In this document: positions 21,294 through 30,407 of the stretch, piece after piece
Layout of the letters: every line of letters begins with the position of its first letter
How positions within the stretch are numbered: the first letter of the stretch is position 1
Source: Trichostrongylus colubriformis
Lineage: Eukaryota; Nematoda; Chromadorea; Rhabditida; Trichostrongylidae
Reading direction: 5' to 3'
Assembly (NCBI GenBank): GCA_963978905.1
Contig: OZ022256.1
Coordinates: 18,220,243-18,284,242, forward strand
Length of the DNA: 64,000 nt
The notes under the pieces: generated by a model
The model's database searches: none
Told to the model about the DNA's origin: nothing
The model's input: the letters and a program-made list of their open reading frames with translations, nothing else
Made by a program: the position numbers and the translations under genes

Positions 21294-24200
21294 CTACTTG
21301 AGTGTTTTTTGTAGCCAGATTGTAGTTCTTATGGCGACATCTTTTGCCACTTCCACTACGATTTGGATGATTGAACCAATTATTCGTAGAATTATAATAA
21401 TGGCAACTGGCCCAAACATATAGGTGATTCCTAATGCCGTTGCCGTGACACCTAGTGCCAGCAGTGTTACTTTCCACTTATTTTTTAGGACATTTACCAC
21501 TGGTTCCAGGTCTGGAAAGTGAAAGTCCTTGAATGACGGCCATGTTGTGGCGTAATTGTTACTGTCATCAAACACCGTTTGAGGGAAATATCTGACATGG
21601 TAATGTAACTGTCCTTTCAATTCCAACAATATTTCTGTTTTGTCACATATGACAAAGCATTTTTGAGTGATTAGAGCTTTGCTGAATTGAAGTGCGACCT
21701 TTGTGGTTCTGTTAGATGGATCGCAATCTATGGTAAAGGCTGTATTCTCACATTGAACTGTCACTACAGATTCTAGTGCTGTGGTGCAGAATGCTGTGAC
21801 TTCTGCTCCTTCCTGACATTTGTAGCACCCCGTCACGGGACTCAGTTCTATGAAACATTTTTGTTCTACTACGAATTCTGCACTGTTGATCAATATGCTC
21901 GATTTGATCGCGAGTGTGACTTCACTCTTCGTTGAGTGGGCGTATATCTGCCAATTTTTTGAACTGATTTCTACGACTGGAGTATATATTGGCAGCCGGT
22001 TTTCTACTTCTGCGCGCACATCATATATTGAGTGTTGCGGGCAGTGGCAAGTTTTTGGTGTCTTATAACTTTTGCAATTACAGACCATTTGATTGCTGCA
22101 ATTGGCAAAGTGGTTTGCTGCCATGTCGGCCGTAGTGCAACGCACCGGTAGTTCAAAGTTATTAGGGATAATTAGAGCGTCTTTTTCGGAGACTGCGTAT
22201 CGTTGGTCGAAAAGAGGCGTGTCTGGTTTCTGTATTGATATCACCGTGAGTGAAATTTCCTCAAACGATTGCGTAATGTAGGGCATCAGAGTGACTTGTC
22301 TATTTCTTTCCAATTTGTGAACTCTGAACTCTACTTCGAATTCAATCAATGGGATCCATTCTTCGCAATTTAGTATTTCGTATATTGATTTTGAAGTAGG
22401 TATGTGTGCCACTTTTATAAAAGAGCATGCCGATACCGGGAGAAGACACCCACATAGGAGTCCACCGCATGTATTTTCGCACGCAGAATATCCCGGATAT
22501 TTGCTGACTCTTTTCAATTCCTCTATGTTTTCATGAGGTTTTAAGGTGTTGCACCGATTCTGAGTGCATGACCCAGCTTCTGCACATCTTGTTATGTGAA
22601 AGATTTGGTGTCTGGTTTCTCGTGTGAAAAAATGTGACACTTTAGAACAGGTTAATTGCAACGGTTTTTGCCGGATCTTGATCACTCCGATTGTCTTGTT
22701 TTCATACCTCGCATTGATGCAGAGTTCGGAATGAATGTGATTGAATAGGACTTCTTGATTATATTCGTATGAGCAATTTCCTTTATTGTTGCACACCATT
22801 TCAACTGTGTGCCTCATGTACCCGTGTTGACAGGCCTCCGAAATGCTCAACATAGCTAGTATTGCTACCGTTGTTGTTACCCTTGTATAGACGCTCAAAG
22901 GTCTAGGTTTGAAAGAGTTCATGATAACTACTTCTTGAGCAGTTTGAGTGTTAGTGCTTCGTTTGTTTACGAGCTGGTGTATGAATCTCACGCATAACAG
23001 AATGATAGCTCCCAAGATGTAAGCTGTTATAGCAATTGTAGCAATTGCTCCAATAGGCCAACAGTGAGGGTTACCTATCAACGAAGTTGTCATAAGTTGG
23101 CTCGCATGTTCACAAAATGCTGTAGGCGGACATTCTACTGTTTCGGTAGAATTGCTCTTCAGAATTCGAGTTGATACGGTAGCCAACTTGTGCAGAGGAG
23201 AAGCTGGTATTTTTAGAACCAGCTTTCTTGCTGCATTTGTGAATATTCTACATTCTCGGTTGAAACATAGCTCAAAACTTGCGTTCTGGATATTGACGAC
23301 CGCTGATCCGTCAGCGCAAATGAGGCTATTATCCGCCGATACTGCGCTTATCACACATAGAAGGATTGTGAGCATAGTCCACTTTGAGAAATAGGTGGAT
23401 GCTTGGCTGGATGGGCTATCGAGATTTCTTTCGTAATTTTGTATTACGTCGTACGCTCGAGTTTTGGAAGCTCTTTCTGGATTTCTCCGAGATGGTCCCA
23501 GCGGAGTTGTGAGCTCTGCTGTATTGGACTCGCCGTTATTGTCTTCTTCTCGTGAGCGAGATTGAGTAACTGTCTGATCTGTATCGAGGCCTTCCTCAAC
23601 TGCTTCACCACAGGAGCGAATTTCAAGAGGATATATTTTGTTAAGAGGCCTGTGCAGTACAGTGTGGTTTGGCATTTTGACTTTGGCCGATCTAATCATG
23701 CCGTCAGCGCTTTTGATGAGTTCTACGATTTTTCCATAGAACCAGTTCCCTCTCGGTAGATAATCTTGTTCAATGATTACTATCTCTCCCAGTTGTGGGT
23801 ATTTTGTGACGTGTCTCGGTTGATCGAGATTCTTTGTGTGGCTGTCACGCATAGCTGTGAGGTATTCCATATTCCATTTTTCCCAGAATTTGGCAGCTAT
23901 CGTTTCAGATGATATGATCGCTTCTTTCGCTTGTGATATCGATTGAATTAGCTCTGGGTCGAAATCGCGATCTGACCAATCAATTAGTTGGGTCGCACTT
24001 GGTAGTGCAAACTTTATGTTTCCCTGTAAGAAATCTATCGGTCTTAGAGGTATTTCGTCCAGATCTGTTAGACTGACCTTTGTTAGTGGTCTGGTGTTTA
24101 TGATGGCTTCAATCCGCGTTATTGCGGTGGCCATTTCAGTAAATGTAAGCTTTTTACGCCCAATGGCTTTGGAAAAGCATCTTTTCACTGAGCCCACCAA

Positions 24201-27200
24201 TCGCTCCCATACGCCGCCCATCCATGGAGCGCTCGGAGGATTGAACACCCATTTGATGCCTTCGGAAGCACTGTATGACATTACAGAGTGATCGTTTGTG
24301 TCATTGTTTAGAAACAGATTCTCAATGACTGCTTGACCGAGTTTAAAATTGGTTCCGCAATCTGTGCGTATCAACTTTGGAACACCTCTTCTTGAGATGA
24401 AGCGGGTAAAACTGTTTAGGAAAGCGGTCGCCGTCATATTTTCGACCACTTCCAAATGAACAGCTCTTGTTGTTAGACAAGTGTAAAGGCACACATACAT
24501 TTTTGTCATCTCTTTCGAGTCGTATGGTCCCAGAAAGTCACAGCCGACGTTTTGGAACGGCTTTGCTATTACCACCCTATCTTTGGGTAGGGGAGGCATG
24601 TCTGGGGCTCCGAAAGGAAGTCCGTGACATCGCTTGCAGGTGACGCAATTTTTCAAGAGCTTCTTTATTACTCTTGATGGTTGTGGCATCCAAAACCTTT
24701 GTCGTATCAAGGCAAGTACATGGTCTTTGCCACAGTGAGCATTTGTACGATGAGTGTGCTCTACTAATAAGCGAGCTAGATCCGAATTGTTCGGTATGTA
24801 GATAGGCCATTTTGTGTCGTGAGGTAAGATTGCATTACGTATTCTGGATTCATATCGAATCACTTCATTTTGATCGCGTACTATGCTCATGTGAGGAAAG
24901 CGCCTTCGCAATTCTTCTAGATTTAAATTGCGGTGTTCTGATGCTAGCAACAGTTTTTCTGCATTCGCTATATCCTCTGAGCAGATTTGTTGCGCCTGAG
25001 AAAAGACGCTCAGATTTTTTACAATGATGTTTGTCGACCTATTAAGGTTACATTGATGTACCCATTTTGACAGAGTCTTTCCCACCATTGCTAGTACGCG
25101 TAGCACACGCGTATACCTCGAAAATCGTGTGGTGTCGATTAACGGTTGGTTGGGAGTCGTCACCATGAGATTTGAAATAATCATGTCAGGCTGTGTTGCT
25201 TCGTCAGTGTTGAATATGTCCCCGCTTTCTTTGACATTTTCTATGCTTCTCAATGGGGCACATTTTGGACCTTTTTCGAGCCATCGAGGACCTCTCACCC
25301 AGTCGTGATTTGCAATGGTGCACGCCGTGAGCCCTCTCGTCCCTGCATCCGCTGGGTTATAATGAGTGGGAACGTAATAGAAATCAACTGTTGTTTTTCC
25401 AGTTTCTTCTACTACTTGTTTTATTCGAAGTATGCGCTCCTTTTGGTTTGTTACGAATGGAGGCAACTTACGGGTCGATTTCAACCATGCTAAAGCTATT
25501 TCACTGTCAGAAGCAATGCATACAGTTGTTGTGTTTGCTCCCAGTTTGTTTAGCAATGTTTTGGCTAGTCTCATGCCAATGAGAACACCAAGCAGTTCCA
25601 ATCTTGGTATCGTTTGAACCGTCTTTTTTGGAGTCAATCGTGTTTTCCCACTTATTAATTGGGAAACGGCATAATTAGCGCTGTCCTGTAGATAAGCGCA
25701 TGCCGCTATAGCTATTTTGCTAGCGTCACAAAATATCCACAAGGTATAATCATTGCCGACGTTTTCAAGATTGGTTATAGCTCTTGGTATTCTGATCGAT
25801 ACGTTATTGACCTCTTGGCAGGCGTTGTTCCACCTACGGCGTAGTTCGGATGATACGGGATCATTCCATTCTATAGCTGTGTCATATATCTCCCTCATTA
25901 ATGACTTCATTTTTATGAGCAATGGTCCCATCATTCCGATGGGATCGTATGTTGAGTTCAACTGACTAACGATGTCCCGTTTAGTCAGGCGATCCTTCTG
26001 CGTTATTTGGATATTACCTTGAAACTCGTCTGTTTCTATATTGTATTCTACTCCTAAGAGCTTGATTACTGTCCCTTTCAAACGATCGTTTTCTGGGATA
26101 CCGGCATTTACTTCGCTTGAATTTGATATGTATTCACGCAGGTTCATGCCTATCTCGGCAAAGATCGCTTTGGAATCTTTGTATTTTTGAAGGGCTTCTT
26201 CTGCCGTATTCGCACGAAGTAGGATATTATCCACATATAAGTGGTCCATGATTTCTTTAGCTATTTCCGTGTTTTTATGGTTCAAATAGGCCAAAATAAC
26301 CATATTGAGGATGCTAGGAGATGCTGTCAAACCGAAAGGTAGTCGGGTGAAGCGATACTCCTGTATATTGTCACGAGTCGGTGACTTATTAGCATCTTTG
26401 AACCATAAAAATCTGCAAAGATCCTTATGTTCTTCTTGCAGCCTTATTTGGGTGAAAGCTGCTTGGATATCGCATAGCAGTATTATCTTTCCCGTGCGAC
26501 TTGCAAATAAAATATCGTGGATTTTGTTTACGAACGATTCACCAGTGTAGATAGTGTCATTCAATGAAAGTTGACCGCATCTCTTTGATGATGCATCGAA
26601 TACTATTCGAAGAGGCTTAGCCTTAGCCGGCCGCCATACCCCAGAGTGTGGCATATAGTAACAGCCAACGCTGTCAGGAGTATTTTCATCTGCACACTCT
26701 ACCACTTTGGTTGATATGTAATCTTGGAAGGTTTGCGTATAACATTTCTGTTGTTCCTTGTTCGCTTGTAGATGTTTCCACAGTGAAATCAATCTACGAT
26801 AGGCAATTGCGTAGTTGTCAGTGAGATCGACAACGTTGTCTTTCAGTGGTAATGGAGCAGTTACAATCCCATTATTGAACTGTATTCTTTTTGAATACAT
26901 TTGGTAGTATGAGAATGTGTTTTCTTCTCTTATCAGTTCGTTGGGTGAGATTCCCAGACCTTGTAACTCGAACAATTTGTTGAGCAATTCGGCCTCCGTA
27001 GGCTCGTTGATAACAGTTAGTTGTTGCAGCACTGCATCGTTCTCGAGGTCATTAGATACGAGACCTCGTCCGTCGCTTTGCGCCGTATTTGCCAACTGTT
27101 TTGTGGATAAGATACCACGGCCATGTATGCTGGGGCCAAAAATTGTTTTTGCAATGTGCAGGCCAGATGGCATTTGCAAAGAGATACTGTTCGGAGGGAC

Positions 27201-29279
27201 CAATTGGTAATAATAATCAAGTCCGACCAATATGTGCGGATTTTGATGTTCTCCTCGAACACGTGGATTACACACGCAAAGTTCGTTCAGTTGGAGAAAT
27301 TGTTTGTCTTCTGGTGACAGTTTCACCGATGAAAATCCATTCGTAATTATCGGTTTTGTTTGTGCTCTTATGATAAGTTCCATGCCATAAGCAGTACATA
27401 TTTTGAGCGTTACAACACTGCTTTGAAACTTTTCCGTGTGTCCGCCGATGCCAGACATGGCACAAATCTCAGAAGATTCTTTGGGAAGTGCGAGGTCATA
27501 TGCCGTTTGTTCCCTAATGAGAGTTTTCTGAGCTCCCGTATCGAAAAAGAATAGTATTTTTTCGAATTGGTTTGTGTTGTTATTCCAGACGCTACCTTCT
27601 GCGGTCATTAAGACAATCTGTTCCTTGTTCCTGGAATCATTATTGCCCGTGTAGTCAGAGTTAACGCAGGCGTTATTGGCCGTCGGTCTACCTTGCCAGG
27701 GTCTATTATTTCGTGCGTCATTTGAACCGTTATTAGTCCACGGCTGCCTTTCACCTTTATTGTAGAAGGGGTTTTTCTGTTCTGGTTGACCATTTGTTCT
27801 AGGTTGGAAACCTGATCTTTGTCTGTGTTCATTGCCAGAACCAGAGCTCTTTTGCGGCGGACCTGAGGCAAAGCACAAGCTGATGTCATGCATCTGCTTA
27901 CAGCGCGGGCAATTGTGCTTGGGGCATTCGCTGCTTTTGTGGCTGTCGGTGAAGCATTTCCAGCATCGCTGCTCCTTTTTCACCACGTTTCTTCGTTCGT
28001 TGATGTCTACCACAGTTCGGCAGACGTTCGATGCGTGACTGCCGTTTTTGCAAAATACGCATTTTGTTGATTCACTATCAGATTGTTCTCTGTAGGATCT
28101 GACCTTTTTCCCGTTAAGGTCATGTTTGGGAAAATTCCGTAGTCTTGACTCTACGTATTTTTTTGCTTCAATTTGCTTTTCTAGCTCGTCCATTATGTCG
28201 TCAATTTTGACTTCTTCCTTTTCTTGAGTTGCAATAAGGACATTTTTCACTATGCTGTATGGAAACTTCTCGAGTATCTTCTCGGTCCATAAAGCGTCTT
28301 GCGCAGAGCGTATGTCTTGACCTGCTGATACCATTTGGTTGATTAGCATTCTGATTTTGTCAAAGACATTGTTGCAGGCGTCCGCATTATTTGCTGCTGG
28401 ACGCATATCGATTAACTTCTGTACCACCTTTGCTCTGTTTATGGGCCTGTTGCCATACTTTTTCTTCAGAGCTTCGGTCATCCAACCATAATTTTTTGGA
28501 AGTAGTTGTATACCCTTCACAGCGATTTCCGCTTTTCCGCGAAGGCTGTCTTTAAGGAGTAACATTTTTTCAACTGTGCTCAACACTTTGTTTTCATGTA
28601 CAAGTGTTTGGAAGACTGCCCAGAACTCTGGGAATTCTTCCTCGTCGCCGTAGAATTTTGGCATTTGTAACTGACTCGGTTTTAGTGTGCGACAGATTAC
28701 ATCCTCTGTGTCACATATGTTGTCAGAAAGATCTTCTGACAACCACGCGGAGTCATGCTCGCAAATAGAGCTATTATCGAGCTCTCCTGAGGGATGCTTT
28801 TTCAAATTGACATCCTTTTTTGTGTCGGATGTCTTATGATTTTTATTTGGGTTTACTTCGCTTCTTTGCGGGTCGACCCCCAACACTTGAGCGAGTTTAT
28901 GCAGCTTGTTTCTGCTTTCTGTTAATCGTGCTTCTAACACGTATATCATTTCATTGGCACGGGCTATCTTTTCCGTGAACTGATATTCTAAATCGATATC
29001 TTCGATTTCATTAATAAGGTCTTTTTTGTTACCCTTAGTTTTTGAATCGTCGAACTCTTTCTCGAGTTTGTCGACGAGAGATTGCAGGGAATCCCTACTT
29101 GATTTGATGATTTTTATTCCTCCAGCAATTAGGTTCACTGCGTTAGAATACTCATCGTATTGCATACGGTCATCGCCCTCGGGATTTATTTCCTCTGTGT
29201 ACGATGTGTATTTATCGAGAAGAGTGTTAAGCGTTTTTGCGCTGAATCCAATAGGTTTCTTATGGAAAATCAGTGTCAT
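21294..29279 (-). CDS. BEL/Pao gag-pol-env polyprotein
   Basis: 2661 residues, ATG at 29279, stop ending at 21294. Domains by approximate residue: gag with DUF1759-type region 200-345; three zinc knuckles 405-470; aspartic protease DTG at 580-582; reverse transcriptase with motif A Asp 937 and box YVDN 1015-1018 (usual box YVDD); RNase H with Asp 1185 and Asp 1258 and a PADAGTRG segment; integrase with an HHCC-type region near 1530-1560 and catalytic Asp 1581, Asp 1640, Glu 1692; DUF5641-type C-terminal region 1826-1885. After that come a hydrophobic leader-like segment at 1969, a membrane segment at about 2074-2099, a second signal-like segment ending near 2150, a Cys-rich ectodomain resembling phlebovirus Gc class II fusion proteins, and a C-terminal membrane anchor at 2598-2640. 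All parts share one frame with no stop. Confidence 0.9.
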   Translation of the reverse strand: MTLIFHKKPIGFSAKTLNTLLDKYTSYTEEINPEGDDRMQYDEYSNAVNLIAGGIKIIKSSRDSLQSLVDKLEKEFDDSKTKGNKKDLINEIEDIDLEYQFTEKIARANEMIYVLEARLTESRNKLHKLAQVLGVDPQRSEVNPNKNHKTSDTKKDVNLKKHPSGELDNSSICEHDSAWLSEDLSDNICDTEDVICRTLKPSQLQMPKFYGDEEEFPEFWAVFQTLVHENKVLSTVEKMLLLKDSLRGKAEIAVKGIQLLPKNYGWMTEALKKKYGNRPINRAKVVQKLIDMRPAANNADACNNVFDKIRMLINQMVSAGQDIRSAQDALWTEKILEKFPYSIVKNVLIATQEKEEVKIDDIMDELEKQIEAKKYVESRLRNFPKHDLNGKKVRSYREQSDSESTKCVFCKNGSHASNVCRTVVDINERRNVVKKEQRCWKCFTDSHKSSECPKHNCPRCKQMHDISLCFASGPPQKSSGSGNEHRQRSGFQPRTNGQPEQKNPFYNKGERQPWTNNGSNDARNNRPWQGRPTANNACVNSDYTGNNDSRNKEQIVLMTAEGSVWNNNTNQFEKILFFFDTGAQKTLIREQTAYDLALPKESSEICAMSGIGGHTEKFQSSVVTLKICTAYGMELIIRAQTKPIITNGFSSVKLSPEDKQFLQLNELCVCNPRVRGEHQNPHILVGLDYYYQLVPPNSISLQMPSGLHIAKTIFGPSIHGRGILSTKQLANTAQSDGRGLVSNDLENDAVLQQLTVINEPTEAELLNKLFELQGLGISPNELIREENTFSYYQMYSKRIQFNNGIVTAPLPLKDNVVDLTDNYAIAYRRLISLWKHLQANKEQQKCYTQTFQDYISTKVVECADENTPDSVGCYYMPHSGVWRPAKAKPLRIVFDASSKRCGQLSLNDTIYTGESFVNKIHDILFASRTGKIILLCDIQAAFTQIRLQEEHKDLCRFLWFKDANKSPTRDNIQEYRFTRLPFGLTASPSILNMVILAYLNHKNTEIAKEIMDHLYVDNILLRANTAEEALQKYKDSKAIFAEIGMNLREYISNSSEVNAGIPENDRLKGTVIKLLGVEYNIETDEFQGNIQITQKDRLTKRDIVSQLNSTYDPIGMMGPLLIKMKSLMREIYDTAIEWNDPVSSELRRRWNNACQEVNNVSIRIPRAITNLENVGNDYTLWIFCDASKIAIAACAYLQDSANYAVSQLISGKTRLTPKKTVQTIPRLELLGVLIGMRLAKTLLNKLGANTTTVCIASDSEIALAWLKSTRKLPPFVTNQKERILRIKQVVEETGKTTVDFYYVPTHYNPADAGTRGLTACTIANHDWVRGPRWLEKGPKCAPLRSIENVKESGDIFNTDEATQPDMIISNLMVTTPNQPLIDTTRFSRYTRVLRVLAMVGKTLSKWVHQCNLNRSTNIIVKNLSVFSQAQQICSEDIANAEKLLLASEHRNLNLEELRRRFPHMSIVRDQNEVIRYESRIRNAILPHDTKWPIYIPNNSDLARLLVEHTHRTNAHCGKDHVLALIRQRFWMPQPSRVIKKLLKNCVTCKRCHGLPFGAPDMPPLPKDRVVIAKPFQNVGCDFLGPYDSKEMTKMYVCLYTCLTTRAVHLEVVENMTATAFLNSFTRFISRRGVPKLIRTDCGTNFKLGQAVIENLFLNNDTNDHSVMSYSASEGIKWVFNPPSAPWMGGVWERLVGSVKRCFSKAIGRKKLTFTEMATAITRIEAIINTRPLTKVSLTDLDEIPLRPIDFLQGNIKFALPSATQLIDWSDRDFDPELIQSISQAKEAIISSETIAAKFWEKWNMEYLTAMRDSHTKNLDQPRHVTKYPQLGEIVIIEQDYLPRGNWFYGKIVELIKSADGMIRSAKVKMPNHTVLHRPLNKIYPLEIRSCGEAVEEGLDTDQTVTQSRSREEDNNGESNTAELTTPLGPSRRNPERASKTRAYDVIQNYERNLDSPSSQASTYFSKWTMLTILLCVISAVSADNSLICADGSAVVNIQNASFELCFNRECRIFTNAARKLVLKIPASPLHKLATVSTRILKSNSTETVECPPTAFCEHASQLMTTSLIGNPHCWPIGAIATIAITAYILGAIILLCVRFIHQLVNKRSTNTQTAQEVVIMNSFKPRPLSVYTRVTTTVAILAMLSISEACQHGYMRHTVEMVCNNKGNCSYEYNQEVLFNHIHSELCINARYENKTIGVIKIRQKPLQLTCSKVSHFFTRETRHQIFHITRCAEAGSCTQNRCNTLKPHENIEELKRVSKYPGYSACENTCGGLLCGCLLPVSACSFIKVAHIPTSKSIYEILNCEEWIPLIEFEVEFRVHKLERNRQVTLMPYITQSFEEISLTVISIQKPDTPLFDQRYAVSEKDALIIPNNFELPVRCTTADMAANHFANCSNQMVCNCKSYKTPKTCHCPQHSIYDVRAEVENRLPIYTPVVEISSKNWQIYAHSTKSEVTLAIKSSILINSAEFVVEQKCFIELSPVTGCYKCQEGAEVTAFCTTALESVVTVQCENTAFTIDCDPSNRTTKVALQFSKALITQKCFVICDKTEILLELKGQLHYHVRYFPQTVFDDSNNYATTWPSFKDFHFPDLEPVVNVLKNKWKVTLLALGVTATALGITYMFGPVAIIIILRIIGSIIQIVVEVAKDVAIRTTIWLQKTLK

Positions 29280-29440
29280 TTCGCTTTTCTTCTCTTGTTC
29301 TTATTAGTTTTTTTTTTTGGTTCTTGTTCTCAACGGATTTTCCGGAGTAGGTGTTACCGATTATGGTAAAGTTTTCCAAGTTTCGACGGATTTAACCGGA
29401 GAAACGGGAATATAGGCTTGTTTTAGCCGATGCACCAAAA
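29280..29440 (-). other. 5' leader of BEL element with tRNA-Gly-type primer site
   Basis: Between the 5' LTR and the gag ATG. Plus-strand bases 29426-29437, gccgatgcacca, equal the 3' end plus CCA of a nematode glycine tRNA (recalled as ending GGCCGATGCA-CCA), so the complementary minus strand would be the primer-binding site, 3 nt from the LTR. Confidence 0.65.
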
Positions 29441-29698
29441 TGTCCCGCTTTGTGGGGATCTAATAGTGTTCCCAGAGTATTTTGCCTCTGTAGAAACAAT
29501 ATCGTGGTGGTTGGAATATTTATTACAAGTAGACACCTGTTGTAGCCAGGCAATGGTACAAGAACCCCGTATCAGCGGGCCGTGTTGCTTTTATACGGAC
29601 CCTTACTGATACGGGGGAATAAGGGGCATGTGATAAAGAGGGTCAAAAGGTTAAGCATACTCTAAAAAGGGGGTCGAAGGGTCACGCGGAGCGAGACA
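29441..29698 (-). repeat. 5' LTR of BEL element
   Basis: 258 bp, TGTC...GACA termini, no difference from the 3' LTR detected by eye. It should contain the promoter and polyadenylation signals. Confidence 0.95.
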
Positions 29699-29703
29699 CT
29701 CAT
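29699..29703. repeat. target-site duplication, right copy (ctcat)
   Basis: Exact copy of 20285-20289 directly outside the right LTR. Confidence 0.9.
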
Positions 29704-30407
29704 AAAATCCTCGACAACCATGCAGTAACATGAGATTTTAAGTCGGCGGACCGAGCGAAAAAGATTGGCAGTCGATAACCACTTTTAATACTAGGTGCAA
29801 TGCTAGGCTTCACGCTTGACGAGAGTAGAAGGCTTGTGTGTGTATAGGCAGGCAGGACACCCTCTCGGATGCCCCGTTGTATTTTACAGAAGTTCCCCTG
29901 AAGCAGACTCGGCTCTAAACCTAACCCTTTGATAATGGCTGATATTAGAGAGCTCTCAGGAGGTTTTGGAGTTCTGCTAAGTGAGGAAAGGGCGTGTGGA
30001 CACTTCTATACGCTCAATCTTCTTGAAGCTGAGATTACAGCAGAAATGGAAGTGTACCCCGATTAAACTTACGTTCTGAGCATATCTATGTGGAATCATT
30101 TCAGCTCTATTTTTGGGTAAATGGGGTTAATCCATGTGATATCTCAGCCGCTTTCTACATTTATCTGCCTTGTTGCTTTTATTGCATGGAAGATACCCAT
30201 CTACTTCTGTACGATTCTTTTTATGATGCATAGTGTATCGTTTATTTCTACACTATAAATAATACACAAATTGTATGAGGAAGGTTTCTGTGGACGTATA
30301 AGAAGACTGATTTACGTGTTGAGTATGAAAATCGTGAAAGCTATTTCGAAAAAAATGAGTAATAGTGTAGTTTTCAGCATCGCATGCTAATAGAAATATT
30401 AAATCCA

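Larger units (their letters stand above)
20290..29698 (-). mobile_element. complete BEL/Pao LTR retrotransposon with envelope-like domain
   Basis: 9409-bp element on the minus strand: 5' LTR 29441-29698, primer site 29426-29437, gag-pol-env frame 29279-21294, accessory zinc-knuckle ORF 21186-20698, polypurine tract 20562-20548, 3' LTR 20290-20547. The LTRs read identically base for base by eye, both begin TGTC and end GACA, and a 5-bp direct repeat (ctcat) flanks the whole. The 2661-codon frame is uninterrupted. Together these show a very recent insertion that may still be competent. Domain order gag, protease, RT, RNase H, integrase with DUF5641-type tail, envelope is that of nematode BEL elements. 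It is old-copy-type endogenous material of a retrotransposon family, described here as found. Confidence 0.95.
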
